Shown here piece by piece: positions 17,389 to 28,133 of a DNA stretch of 64,000 nt. Source of the stretch: Lepidurus packardi (Eukaryota > Arthropoda > Branchiopoda > Notostraca > Triopsidae); NCBI GenBank assembly GCA_023053545.1, contig JAKZAN010000006.1:11291412-11355411 (forward strand), written 5' to 3'. The translations under genes were made by a program, and so were the position numbers. Positions within the stretch are counted from its first letter, which is position 1. Each line of letters begins with the position of its first letter. The notes below the pieces were generated by a model. The model was not told the DNA's origin and did not search any database. It saw only the letters and a list, made by a program, of their open reading frames with translations.

Positions 17389-20157
17389 ATGGGTGGTACC
17401 TATACTACTGGCATGAGTGCCCCACGGGAAACCCCCGCAGGGCAAGCTGAGATACGCCACGAGGAATTTGCACGCGATACCGTTTGTGAGGAGGCCCTGA
17501 CCTTCGTTAGGCAGATTCAGGATGTAGCTAGCGAGCTTAACACCGTGGTATGCGCGATCCAGGAACAACGGGAAATCACCTCCCCTAGTGAGGCGCGTAT
17601 GGGCGCGAGCACTGATAAAGGTAGTTGGGGCATTCCTCTGGAGATACGGCGAGATACTGATGTAACGGAGAGCTTACCCGTATCTATGTCTCTAGTAGCT
17701 AAATACCAAGAAGAGAGGGGAAGACATTCTACACCTCTCTCTCTAGTGCCACCCTTCTTGCGTTCCATGTGCATTTTTCTTTTCCAGGGATCTCCCCGCG
17801 AGGCAGTCAACGGAGCTCTGCTAGTTGCCCCTCCCACGAAAACGGGAAACCAAGGCGCGAATTCGAATTTTCCCACTAGTTCCGTGTTAACATCCGCCGA
17901 GGGCGAAACCAAAAGCACTGGTTCTACCGAGAAAGAGGATCCCCACGAGCTTGCGGTGGGGAATGTAGAGTGCCACGAGGCAAAGCTAGGTCAGGACGAG
18001 TCATGGGACCCAGGAGGCGCAGATTGTTGTGAAGTTCCCTTAGAAATCCATAAAGAAAGTCCCGAGTGTAAACCTATCCTGACAACCGAGAAAGCTGGAA
18101 ACGACCGTGACACGGTCAGCGAGATCGATAATCCTTTTAGTTGCCTGTTGCCGGCCACGAAAGGAAAAAGTCAAAAGAAGCAAGGTAGGCCGCTTAGGTT
18201 AGTCTCCTTGCAGGCCCACAAAATTCCCCCGCGATCGGGAATGCCCATTCACGTCAACCTTGCGAACCAGGGTTCAGACAAATGGAGCGAGCGTAAACTA
18301 ACACCGCCGTCTAAAGACGAAGCTCAAGATTTCCTAGTAGAACCCGAGAAGCGATTATTAATCGAAAAAGGGATTAGCTTAGGTCGAAGCATAACTACCT
18401 TTCAGGGTGGGTACGGTCTGGTAATGCTTGTAAACTTTAGTCCGGAGGCCCAATGGGTGGCTGCGGGGACAGTTTTAGGCAGTGTTGAAGACCAGGTACC
18501 CCACATAGTTGAAGTAGAGAAAGGAGCAGTTACTGACGAGACCCTGGATAGCTGTATATCTGATCGATTAGACGATAATCAAAGGAAAGCGCTGAGAGAA
18601 GTGCTGAGTAAGCATCGCATGTGCTTTGCAAGGGGTTCAGAGGATCTAGGTGCGTCCAACGTGGTAGAACATGGAATAGATACGGGTAACGCAAATCCCG
18701 TTTCGCAGGTTCCCTACCGCAGCGCCTACAGGGAAAAAGAGCTGATTAGGCAGCAGGTGGAGGAGATGATAGAAGCAGGGGTGGTAGAACCATCAAACAG
18801 TCCATGGTCCTCCCCCGTTGTGTTGGTCAAGAAGAAAGACGGTAGTTGGCGCTTTTGCGTAGATTATCGTAAGCTAAATTCCGTCACGATCAAGGACGCT
18901 TATCCCTTGCCCAGGACGGATGACGCATTGGACTCCATGCAAGGTTCGAAATTTTTCAGCACCTTGGACCTTATGTCAGGTTATTGGCAAGTAGGAGTAA
19001 AGGACCAAGACAGGGAGAAAACGGCATTTATAACACCGGATGGTCTATACCAGTTTACGAAAATGCCATTTGGGCTTTGTAACGCTCCAGCCACCTTTCA
19101 AAGGATGATGGACGTTATTTTAGCAGGTTTTAAGTGGCAAATTTGTCTAATCTACCTTGATGATGTCGTTATTTTCTCCAAAACCTTCGAGAAGCATGTG
19201 GCCGATGTTGACGCCATTTTGGCATGTCTAGGTAAAGCAGGACTGAAGTTAAAACCCAGCAAATGTCACTTTGGCTGCGAAACTGTTCAGGTGCTTGGGC
19301 ACATAGTGGACCAGGAGGGTATTAGGCCGGATGACAGTAAATTAACAGCCGTCACGGACTTTCCAACGCCGGCAAATCTTACGGCGGTTCGTAGTTTCAC
19401 GAGCCTATGCTCGTACTACAGAAAATTCGTGAAAGATTTTTCAGCTAGGGCCGAACCTCTCTCCAGGCTTACAAAATTAAATACACCATTTGCATGGGGT
19501 GTCGAGCAACAGTCTGCTTTTGAAGACCTCAAGCAAGCTCTTGTTTCGGCGCCTATTCTAGCTCACCCAGAGTTGGATGGTGAATTTGAGATCCATCCTG
19601 ACGCATGTGATTTTGGCATAGGAGCGGTTCTGGCACAGCGCCAAGAGGGCGAAGAGCGGGTTATCGCTTATGCGAGCCGGCTCCTTAATAAAAGTGAACG
19701 GAATTATTCCACCACCGAGAAATAATGCTTAGCTCTCGTATGGGCCGTAAAGAAATTTAGGCCGTATGTTTGGGGTAAACCTTTTAAAGCTGTCACAGAC
19801 CATCACGCATTGTGTTGGCTAATGACCAAACGGGAGTCCACAGGGCGGTTAGCTAGGTGGGCCCTCGCTCTGATGGAATACGAGTTTCAAATCGTACATC
19901 GGAGTGGGAGGGTTCATAATGATGCTGACCCTCTGTCACGCAACCCCGTTGACCCCCCAGCTGGAGAAGGCGACGACAACGGCCCGGTAGTGTTTGGGAT
20001 TGCTGTTCACGCAGTTGACACACTTTTAGCTGATGTTGAAAAAGAGCAACGGGTAGATCCCAGATGGGAAAGGCTTATCACCATCTTGGAGACAGTTAAC
20101 CCAAAAGCTACAGAAAAACGTAAAGTCGCCCAATACACGATGAATGAGAGGGCGTAG
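17389..20157 (+). pseudogene. pol: Errantivirus-like gag/pol ORF, RT intact, RNase H broken
   Basis: The first ~300 codons have no recognised domain and no retropepsin site, so gag and protease are missing or rearranged. From about 18340 the frame is clearly Gypsy pol and close to Gypsy-1: RT with VVLVKKKDGSWRFCVDYRKL, FSTLDLMSGYWQV and LIYLDDVVIF; RNase H with IHPDACDFGIGAVL, where the usual catalytic-site Ser is replaced (HSDA to HPDA). A TAA at 19723-19725 interrupts the STTEK-ECLALVWA motif. Coding resumes in frame (FRPYVWGK, TDHHALCW) until about 20145, where an RNA-virus-derived insertion begins. Integrase is absent. Confidence 0.85.
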
Positions 20158-20159
20158 AA

Positions 20160-21482
20160 GTGGATGAAACAGGGTACACGCCCGGGCGTTGGGCAACTGT
20201 ACGGATCACTAAGGCGCAACATTTTCGACGAATGATAGTTGGAGAAGCTATCAAAACACCATTTGCGCTCTACCATCTTGGTCTTGATGATTTTACGGAG
20301 ATGACAACGTTGTACCAGACTCTTGCGTTGGCATTCTATACATGGCTTAACTGTGTGTATACATATGGGGCATCCCCTCTTGAGGCAGAACTTGCTGTAA
20401 CCTGGTTCTATGAGCACACCGGGCCTGTTCACTACGACCGAATGGTGTATTTGTCACAAGCAGCAGCTCGTGAATATATCACTAAGATGTTCAATGCCAT
20501 AAAGAACGGAGTCAGAGCACTTAACGGAAAAACCATCCCGACTAACATCTCCTCTGACCTGGCATTAATGATCCTCAATAACTCCTGCAAATCTGCAGCG
20601 GAAAGGACTCCCCCTGACTCTGATTTAGCCCTAGACTGTGGAACCTATGCTGATATAGATGCCGTGCTGGGAACAGCTATCCCTCTTGCTGAAATATTGA
20701 ACCACATCACAGTGTTTAGTATAACATCCACGGCTCATCAACGTATAACGAAAATACTGTGGGTGAAACCATCCACCTTCTACCTGTGGTACGCACTGAT
20801 TTATTCAGGCTCTTCCAATCGTAAAAAATTCGACAAATACGTATCCCAGTGTAACCTCACGAGGGCAGACATTCCATGGCCTGCTGATCCCACTGTATTT
20901 TCAACCATTTACGCTCATACTGGTCAGGGAAAATCAAGACTCTACATGCGTGATGCTATAGAAGAACTAATTAGATCATCACCACCTGAAATTCTCGGGC
21001 TGGGGAATCTGGTGAACCAGTGTAAGTTCTTTGGAATGACAAGTGTGATAACCTTATTGGAGGCCATGAAAGGTGTCCGAGATTTTCCCTGGAAGAAAAT
21101 TAATGGACTGTTTCCAGATGAATGGGCATCATTTATGGTCGTCCTTGACAAGCTAACTCTTCCTGATAACAAGATTGATCCTTATGGGGGCTTCGGTACA
21201 ATGAGGGAGCGAAATGAGGTAGCTGCGACCAAGTTCCCAAAATTGGCGAAGGTGGGATCAATGGTTTGTATCAAAATTCTGGGTAAATCATCCCTGGCGG
21301 AATCAAGGACTTTCACGGATTTCAATGATATTGGGTGGCAAAGGACAATCGTTCAGAATTTAATCGATAAGTATTTGGAACACCGAGCCGCACTAGCTGC
21401 AGACGGTGACACGCTCGACGCACGTGCATCACTGACTTACAATGACGAGATGATCAGTGTTGATGGAAAGGATATTTCATGA
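20160..21482 (+). CDS. N: Nucleoprotein-like ORF, chuvirus-type candidate
   Basis: An uninterrupted 440-codon ORF. The product is mostly helical and lacks a signal peptide or membrane span. Blocks such as LAFYTWLNCVYTYGASPLEA, SDLALMILNNSC and KILWVKPSTFYLWYALIYSG look like the nucleoprotein core of Jingchuvirales (chuvirus-like) viruses, which often occur as endogenous copies in crustaceans and insects. The family call is by eye and moderate. The 5' start may be truncated at the retroelement junction. The intact frame within a decayed pol suggests youth or selection. Confidence 0.5.
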   Translation: MDETGYTPGRWATVRITKAQHFRRMIVGEAIKTPFALYHLGLDDFTEMTTLYQTLALAFYTWLNCVYTYGASPLEAELAVTWFYEHTGPVHYDRMVYLSQAAAREYITKMFNAIKNGVRALNGKTIPTNISSDLALMILNNSCKSAAERTPPDSDLALDCGTYADIDAVLGTAIPLAEILNHITVFSITSTAHQRITKILWVKPSTFYLWYALIYSGSSNRKKFDKYVSQCNLTRADIPWPADPTVFSTIYAHTGQGKSRLYMRDAIEELIRSSPPEILGLGNLVNQCKFFGMTSVITLLEAMKGVRDFPWKKINGLFPDEWASFMVVLDKLTLPDNKIDPYGGFGTMRERNEVAATKFPKLAKVGSMVCIKILGKSSLAESRTFTDFNDIGWQRTIVQNLIDKYLEHRAALAADGDTLDARASLTYNDEMISVDGKDIS

Positions 21483-21659
21483 GGGGTTAAAATAAGGTGA
21501 GAGAACTATGTAATGGGGGTAAAAGAACCTACGGGAACCTGTTAGGCAGGTGCTAATCCACCCTTACAACCACCAATAAAATTTCCTTTAGTTAAAAACG
21601 CGGTTATGGCTCATCTTTACAATCCCGATCACGAGGACGACGATGAGTAGTTTAAATCC
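21483..21659 (+). other. 3' non-coding region of the N-like insertion
   Basis: Contains AATAAA (about 21575), a TTTAGTTAAAAACG stretch that could be a viral gene-end signal, and then a 14-codon ATG frame (21606-21650) that could be the start of the next viral gene or chance. It ends in the poly(A). Confidence 0.35.
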
Positions 21660-21700
21660 AAAAAAAAAAAAAAAAAAAAAAAAAACCAAGGTTGGGGGAG

Positions 21701-21976
21701 ATGGAGGAAACCCTCCAGGAGACTGGGCGACGCGCCGAGGCCCGGCTCGAAGCCGTTCAGGAGGCTCTGGACCGTCTAGGGGTGAGTCAAGCTTCGCGAG
21801 ATGGGGCGGCCAGTAGCGAACTTGCCCAAGTTGTTGAGATTGCCCGCCGAGCGATGGGGCAGTTGGCGTCGCGGGAAGCCAGGGTCGCACGGCTTGAGAG
21901 GAGCCGACGGGTGGTAAGGACCGTACTAGGGTGCTGCTGGAGGAGGAGTCAGCCCGAAGATGACGTGGGGTCTTAG
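21701..21976 (+). CDS. 91-aa Arg/Ala/Glu-rich coiled-coil fragment
   Basis: ATG-initiated frame directly after the poly(A). The product is a charged helix (EALDRLGVSQASRDG, ARVARLERSRRV) and likely coiled coil. It sits where a pol C-terminus or a spliced env leader would be in the errantivirus-like element. Not recognised; may be a retroelement remnant. Confidence 0.3.
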   Translation: MEETLQETGRRAEARLEAVQEALDRLGVSQASRDGAASSELAQVVEIARRAMGQLASREARVARLERSRRVVRTVLGCCWRRSQPEDDVGS

Positions 21977-22118
21977 ACCCCCCTAACCCGTCCTCCCCTT
22001 CCCTAAAAACTGTATCAAAAATACACGAGTGGCTCAGGGGAAGCCGCAGTTACACGATGTCGTTTTCTCCCCAGTTTCTTGCCAGTCACTTTCTAACGCA
22101 AATTTTCAACACACAGGT

Positions 22119-24118
22119 ATGCGCGTGATCTGGTGGATGGTGCTATTCGTGTTGCCCCTCTGCGGGGGCGTTCTAGGCGCAGTGCAGGACGGAGGAGTGC
22201 ACGAGGGCGTCTACTTTGTAGATGAGGGCCAGGTCATCTTCGCGGGAGCGAGGTGGGTCATGGTCACCGATGTAGATCCAAACCCGCTGAACCAGCTGCT
22301 GGTGAAAACTGGCGAGGCCCTATGGATCGAGAGACGTTATGCAGACCAGTTCACCCATAACCAAGGGGTTATGCACGACTTGCACACCCGAGTCCAGAGG
22401 GATACAGAAAGTTACCGCAAGCACCTGACTGAACTCCAACTCCGGTCAGTAGCGCTAGAGCGGTTGACCAGTAATCCGGCTACGGGACGTAACAAGAGAG
22501 GCCTTATAGATGCCGGGGCGAGGCGCTGAAATGGCTTTTCGGGACAGCCTCGCATGGGGACCTCGAGGTCATTAACCGCCGGCTAACCGAAATAAATAAA
22601 AAGGAAGACCTTGTGAGCCACCTAGTGACCGACCAGGCAACCCTAATTAACAGCACTTTTTGGAGAACCCAAAAGAACTTCGAGATCCTGCAGAAGCTTA
22701 GCCAAGGTTACCAAGGACTGGAGGCGGGACTCCGGCTTTCCCAGGAAGTAGTGAGAGCTCAGTTTAAGGATAATCACGAAGCATGGCTCTTCGACATTCA
22801 CATCGACATATGGGAAAGGGCCATACAGGGGGCCCTTGCGTGGACCGAGTCGTATCTGAACGCATTAAGCGATGGCATGGTGGCCGCCGCAGCGGGGGTG
22901 CTGTCCCCCTTATTAGTCCCCCCTACTGACTTTGCCGAGATTTTAGTAAAAATTAACGCCGCCTTGCCAAAGGGGTGGGTGGGGATCGCGGTGGGAGACC
23001 TGGGTGGTCTCTGGGCGATCTACCAACGGTGTCGCGTCCACTCCGCTGCCTACCAAGGGAAGTTACGATTATTTATCGAGGTCCCCTTGTATGAATCGCA
23101 GTACCACCTTAAATTATTCCGCGTTCTGCATGTACCCGTCCCAATACCTGATAGCAGTTTCGTGAGCGAAATCTTAGACCTACCCGAGTACTTGGCCGTT
23201 TCCGGGGATAGAGAGATGTACGTGGAACTAAGTCAGGTCGAAATCGACTCGTGCAAGGCCTACGAGATCAAGGTATGCACCCTAGTCCGGGAGTTCAGAC
23301 GAACAGCTACGGGACCTTCCTGTATGGCCGCCCTAATGAAAGACGAGGCTAACCAGACGGAGCGGTTTTGCCGAAAAGAGGTTAGGAAGGCGGATGCTTC
23401 ATCCTTGGTCCGGGTGTGGCCCCGTAAATGGTTGTACTCAACCGGTAAGGCCATTGGAGTGACAATTGCTTGCCACCCAAACCTAAAAGGGAATGGGGAA
23501 GGGAAGACCAAAACTATAAAAATCCAGGGGATAGGAATCATCGAGGTACCTGTTGCATGCTTGGCCATCAGCCCAGAGTGGATTTTGGCCGCCTCCTTGG
23601 ACTCTTTCGGGCAGTCAAACCTCACTTCACGCATGCCTGCTTGGTCCCTTTCCGCTTTGTCCATTAACCTGACCCAACAACATCTGCCCACGGCCAACCT
23701 TACCTGGTTGGATCCAAAAATAGCCGACCACATCAAGACGCTAGAGAAGGAGAGTGGTGACATAGCCGCCAGTTGGAGAACGACTTGGGGCGCGTTCCAG
23801 AAGGCCGCCGAGCAGCGCAAAAACATCTTCAAGGGGACCCCCGATGAGTGGGATCACATCAACTATCCCACAATCACCATCTCGGGATCGTTCACAGCCC
23901 TAGTGTTAGTAATCGGTGCCCTCCTGAGCTGGTTCCTGTGGCGGGCCACCACCGGGCGTGACCACGCCCTCCGGTACGCGTCGAGCACCTGGAGTCCGCA
24001 TTACGCCTCCAGGGGCCCGCCGCGTTTGAACGACCAAGTTACAATCTGGATACGCTCTTACGACGTGTTCATGTGCTCGAAGCGAAGGCGCGGGCCCATG
24101 GAGGCGCTTTCCCTGTAG
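22119..24118 (+). pseudogene. env: Errantivirus/baculovirus-F-type Env, one frameshift
   Basis: An ATG at 22119 just past an ACAG splice-acceptor-like site begins a signal peptide (MRVIWWMVLFVLPLCGG). A furin site RNKR lies near 22490, followed by the hydrophobic fusion-peptide-like segment. A 1-nt frame change near 22515 closes the first frame; the second runs uninterrupted to 24118. A membrane span (TALVLVIGALLSWFLW) is near 23890-23945, then a basic tail. This order matches class I F-type envelope proteins of insect errantiviruses. It would mediate membrane fusion if intact. As it stands it is broken. Confidence 0.8.
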
Positions 24119-24299
24119 CCCTAGAAGAGGCTAGTGTTTAAGAAGTAAGAAAGCAAGTGTAACAATCGGTAATACCTACCGCGCCACTGGCAATTGCCCG
24201 GGGGCGGAAATCTGCGTTATTCGTAGTTGATTATTGACCATTATGTGTAGATGCTTGTCGTTATTAGTGACCACGTGCTTGTAAGCTTATGCCTAACTT
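24119..24299. other. Spacer between env and unknown ORF
   Basis: No LTR or gene recognised. Contains a short direct repeat, TTATGCCTAAC twice at about 24287-24310. Confidence 0.3.
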
Positions 24300-25070
24300 A
24301 TGCCTAACGCCATCATCAACGGCTTTGGCGGTTACTATGGGCAGATCCAAGCCCCGGGGCCAGGCATAGATAATACGCGCCACAACCTTTACGAAGAAAT
24401 CCCTTGCCTAGGCGTTTGCGCCGAAGCAATTCGCGTTGCAATAAGTGACGCACCACCAGGACGATACCAGTCGGTCCTGACTCTTCGTGGGGTCCAACCA
24501 AACCTGAACTTACTGGGTTTTCACCCTTTAATGTTCCGCAGAAACGAGGCTAAAAACTTAGCCTACAGCCAAGGAATATCCCCCCAGGAATTCCCAAGCT
24601 CAATAGGAACTACTATGATTAACATAGAGTTTCTCCAAACCATCTCAAGTGTCTTAGCGAACACTAAGACCTTTAACTTGACTGACGTCAATTTTTCTAC
24701 TCTGTCTGAGGCTGGAACTCCATCCCAGCTAATGCTTACCAGACCATATGATGTTCACCGTGATCAACGGAACATCCATAGTGAACAAACTGTCACGTCT
24801 TTCATCAAAGAAGCGGCCAGCTCATTCGGAGCCGCTGTCTTTATGAACGCCCAGATGCTAAAAACATCTGGCCCAAACAATGAGCCACATCCTTGGTGTA
24901 TGTTTAGCCCTACACCAACCGTTCAAATCCCAAACGAGTGGGTTATGAACCGTAACGTTAGGAGGAACCTGCCCCTGCCATTTGAGCAAGAGTCCTTCTA
25001 TAGCGTCGCCATTCATGGCAGAGTGTATAGATATAATATCGTAAAGACACTCACTCAGACTAAGCGCTGA
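24300..25070 (+). CDS. Unrecognised 256-aa ORF, possible viral capsid/nucleoprotein
   Basis: Uninterrupted 256 codons ending in TGA, with no membrane span, signal or zinc motif. The product is of mixed alpha/beta character and rich in Pro, Asn and Gln, ending in a basic TKR. It lies between a retroviral env and a flavivirus NS5, all on the same strand, so an RNA-virus origin is plausible. I do not recognise the family. An ORF this long in a region with several broken genes is unlikely by chance. Confidence 0.45.
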   Translation: MPNAIINGFGGYYGQIQAPGPGIDNTRHNLYEEIPCLGVCAEAIRVAISDAPPGRYQSVLTLRGVQPNLNLLGFHPLMFRRNEAKNLAYSQGISPQEFPSSIGTTMINIEFLQTISSVLANTKTFNLTDVNFSTLSEAGTPSQLMLTRPYDVHRDQRNIHSEQTVTSFIKEAASSFGAAVFMNAQMLKTSGPNNEPHPWCMFSPTPTVQIPNEWVMNRNVRRNLPLPFEQESFYSVAIHGRVYRYNIVKTLTQTKR

Positions 25071-25154
25071 GTTAATCCACTACCCCTAAGCAGTTGAGTA
25101 TCTCCTGCCCGGCATATCGTATCTCACCACTCTCCGACACCACATAGACTACGT

Positions 25155-27862
25155 GTGCTTGTGTGCTGGGGTCAAATGGCCTATCGAGACTACACCCTCT
25201 GGGGCGAGAGGAGGAGTGACGGAAACACCCCCAACAACCTAGGAGTCACCTGGAAAAACCTACTGAACTCTCTGAGCGGAGAAGCTTTTCTCAAATACCG
25301 CTTCCACCGTGTCCAAGACGTCGTAAAAGCTAACTACGTCAGTAAAGGGGCGGCCAAGATCCTGTACATGATCGACAAGGGGTTCCAACCTCGTGGAATC
25401 GTGGCTGACCTTGGGTGCGGAAGAGGAGCGTGGTCCCAAGTCTTAAGTTCCCGAAGCCAGGTCACCCAAATCACGGCATTAACAATCGGAGGGAGGCGAC
25501 ACGAAAGGCCAATGCCCACTAACACGATGGGGTACAATCTCATCAAGTTTATGGAGGGGGTGGACGTGTATAGATCCGAGCCATTCAAGTGCGACACCAT
25601 TCTCCTAGACATCGGGGAGTCAGACCCCTCCTGGAGAATAGAAGAGGGCCGGACCCTGCGAAATCTCGATTGCCTGGAGAAGTGGCTCCAGCACAACCCC
25701 ACGGCGGCGTTTTGCGTTAAAGTGCTGTGCCCGTACGCCCCCAAGGTCCAGAAGAAGCTCAGGACACTACAAAAACTCTGGGGCGGTCAAGTTGTTAGAG
25801 CCCCAACCTCCAGGAATTCAACCGCCGAAATGTATTTCATATCCGGCCCCCGCAACAACGTAGAGACTTCGGTTAGCGGCACCATGAGCATGCTGCTTAG
25901 AAGGCTCGATGAGCACTGGCACCAGCTCCCTGACCTGCACCTTGAAGACCTGCCCCTCGGAACCCGGTCAGCTGGCCCTGGGATCGAGATGTCGCTGGAT
26001 CTAAGCCACGACCGCTTAAATCTACTGAAGCGTGAGTATGGGAAGTCCATGTTTGTTGATGAAGACAACCCTTACAGGACGTGGAGGTACGTTTTCTCAT
26101 GGGCTGCCAACCCCAGAAATCCAGGGGGGCAATCCATCAATGGTCTAGTTAAGTACATGAGCTGGCTCTGGGACGACGTTAGTGGGGTCGTGAACATGGC
26201 ACTCACCGACGTCTCCTCCTTTGTACAACAAAGGGTCTTCATGGAAAAGGTCGACCGTAAAATGGATGAAGTCCCCGATAAGTTTGCAAACTCAACGAGT
26301 GGATATCCAGATGGTTGTGGGAGCGCCTAGGGCGCAGGAAGCCACCTAGACGGTGCACGAAGGAAGAATTCACCGCTCAGGTGCGCAGTGACGCCGCGAT
26401 AGGAGCTTTCGTCCCCGAACTGAACTTTGAAAACGCTCGAGCCGCAGTTGAAGATCCGCGGTTCTGGAAACTCGTAGAAGAGGAAAAAGAGCGGCACCGC
26501 AATGGGCGGTGCCTTTACTGCGTTTACAACATGATGGGGAAAAAAGAAAAGAAAGCCACCCAGTTTGGTAAGCCCAAGGGCTCCAGGGCAATCTGGTACC
26601 TGCCGCTGGTTAGCCGGTACATAGAGTTTGAGGTGATGGGTTTCTTGAATCAAGACCACTGGTGCAACAGGGAAAACCACCCGGGGGGAGTGGGTCAAAT
26701 CAGCGTCGGATACCTAGGGAACATCATCCGCCAAATCAAGCAAACGTGCACGTACCTTTTCCCCGAAGACACCGAAGGCTGGGACACTAGGATCACCAGC
26801 CACGATCTGCGGGACGAACTCCTAGTGAGTGAGCAATGCACCCCAGATCACAAGGCCGACATGAAAATGCTGTTCAAGCTTGTGTACATGAACAAGATTG
26901 TCCTCCAGCCAAGACCATCCCCTAAGGGACCGTCAGGGACGGTGATAGACGTCATCATGAAGCCTGACCAGCGTGGCTCAGGCGAGAACGGGACCTATGC
27001 TCTTAACACCATCACTAACACGAAAGTCCTCCTCGGGAGGTGCCTAGAAGCCGAGGGGTTTCTGGAAGAGGCTTGCAAAAGCGAGGAGGCATGCAGACGG
27101 TTGCTCGATTCCCACGGGGAGAGACTACTCCAGTGTATGACAGTGGCGGGAGACGATGGCATGGTTGGCACCAACGAAAGACGATTCGCAACGGCTTTGG
27201 ATTACATCAATGCCACTGGCAAGCACCGGAAAGGCGTGGGCTTGTGGGAGCCCTCGGAGCCCCACACCAAGTGGGAAGACGTGAGCTTCTGCTCCCACCA
27301 CTTCCACGAACTGCTCATGAAAGACGGGCGCAGCTTGGTAGTCCCTTGCCGGGACCAACATGAACTAGTCGGGAGGGCAAGGATACAAACGGGATACCAG
27401 CCGAACCACCAAGAGAGCTGCATGGGTGGCAAAGCGTACGCCAACATGTTCCTGCTGTACTTTTTCCACAGGAGGGACTTGAGGATGCTGGCGCAGGCCA
27501 TTAACTCAGCTGTTCCGGTAGACTGGGTTCCCACGGGTCGCACCACGTGGAGTATCCACCATGGACATGAATGGATGACCAATGAGGACATGTTGCTCGT
27601 TTAGAACCGGTTCTGGATAGAAGACAATCCATGGATGGAGGACAAGAGAGCAGTGGAAAACTGGCGAGACATCCCATACCTCCCGAAAGGCCAGGACATA
27701 GAGTGCGGGTCCATGATCGGGTCCAAGGAGCGCAGCGTCTGGGCTAGAACCCTCCCCAGCTACATAGCCAAGTACAGACAGCTCGTCGGGAATGAGAAAT
27801 TCGTCGACTACCTAGCCACTTTTGACCGGTTCAGGAAGACGGTGACCGAGCAGCTGTATTAG
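25155..27862 (+). pseudogene. NS5: Endogenous flavivirus NS5: methyltransferase plus RdRp
   Basis: The first frame (25155-26330) is the capping methyltransferase. It has DLGCGRGAWS for SAM binding and all four K-D-K-E tetrad positions: Lys in SKGAAK, Asp in LLDIGES, Lys in CVKVLCP, Glu in TAEMYF. A 1-nt frame change near 26305 moves to the polymerase frame (26315-27604) with fingers block NMMGKKEKK, motif A DTEGWDTRI, motif B SGENGTYALNT and motif C VAGDDG. One TAG (27602-27604) sits where a Trp is expected; the frame then continues to a natural TAG/TAA-type end at 27862. Full NS5 length is thus retained with two lesions. No other non-structural gene precedes it. Confidence 0.93.
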
Positions 27863-28133
27863 CTCTCTACTCTGCTGCGAAACATTGGGGGCTTCAAGCC
27901 TCATATTTATGTAAATAATCTCGCCGTTTCATGTTGTTCTCGTGTTGTTCATGTATGCATTCCGTGTTCCCGGGATGAGGCCTGAATAGGACTAGAGGTT
28001 AGAGGAGACCCCTCACCCCGCGGAACACCTCGAGGCTCTAGAATCAGGCCCCAGCAACTTGCTGGCGGGGAGTGATACCCCCGTACTAGAGCCTTCTCCT
28101 CCAGAGGCCAATTAGGCGCTCCTCAGGCACACC
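27863..28133 (+). other. Flavivirus-like 3' UTR
   Basis: Follows the NS5 end without a break. It contains at 27989-28012 a match to the conserved dumbbell sequence of vertebrate-infecting flaviviruses (core CTAGAGGTTAGAGGAGACC). A small hairpin, CAGCAACTTGCTG, follows at about 28053-28065. The presence of the UTR shows the source was genomic-sense RNA that reached at least this far. It ends where a candidate LTR starts. Confidence 0.75.

Larger units (their letters stand above)
14290..17700. repeat. Right arm of giant inverted repeat
   Basis: Mirror of 1-3411 with only scattered single-base differences (for example 14632 versus its mirror, one residue in the three-exon gene's region, and short indels near the iterons and outer end). 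The inner boundary lies at the fused iteron/membrane gene near 14285; the outer boundary is at least 17700, inside the retroelement ORF. Confidence 0.93.
20158..21685 (+). mobile_element. Retrocopied negative-strand RNA-virus insertion
   Basis: Retroelement pol similarity stops near 20145. A different ORF follows with its own 3' non-coding sequence, an AATAAA at about 21575 and a 26-A tract at 21660-21685; env-element sequence resumes after it. The poly(A) shows the source was an mRNA copied by reverse transcription, probably with LINE machinery. I found no clear target-site duplication. Confidence 0.65.

Noticed and set aside
20160-21482. Retroviral or Gypsy capsid as an alternative for the N-like ORF
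   Set aside because: It sits after RNase H where integrase is expected, has no zinc knuckle or capsid pattern, and ends in its own poly(A).
25155-26330. Host FtsJ-type RNA methyltransferase
   Set aside because: The K-D-K-E spacing, the downstream polymerase domain with GDD and the flaviviral UTR show that it is NS5.
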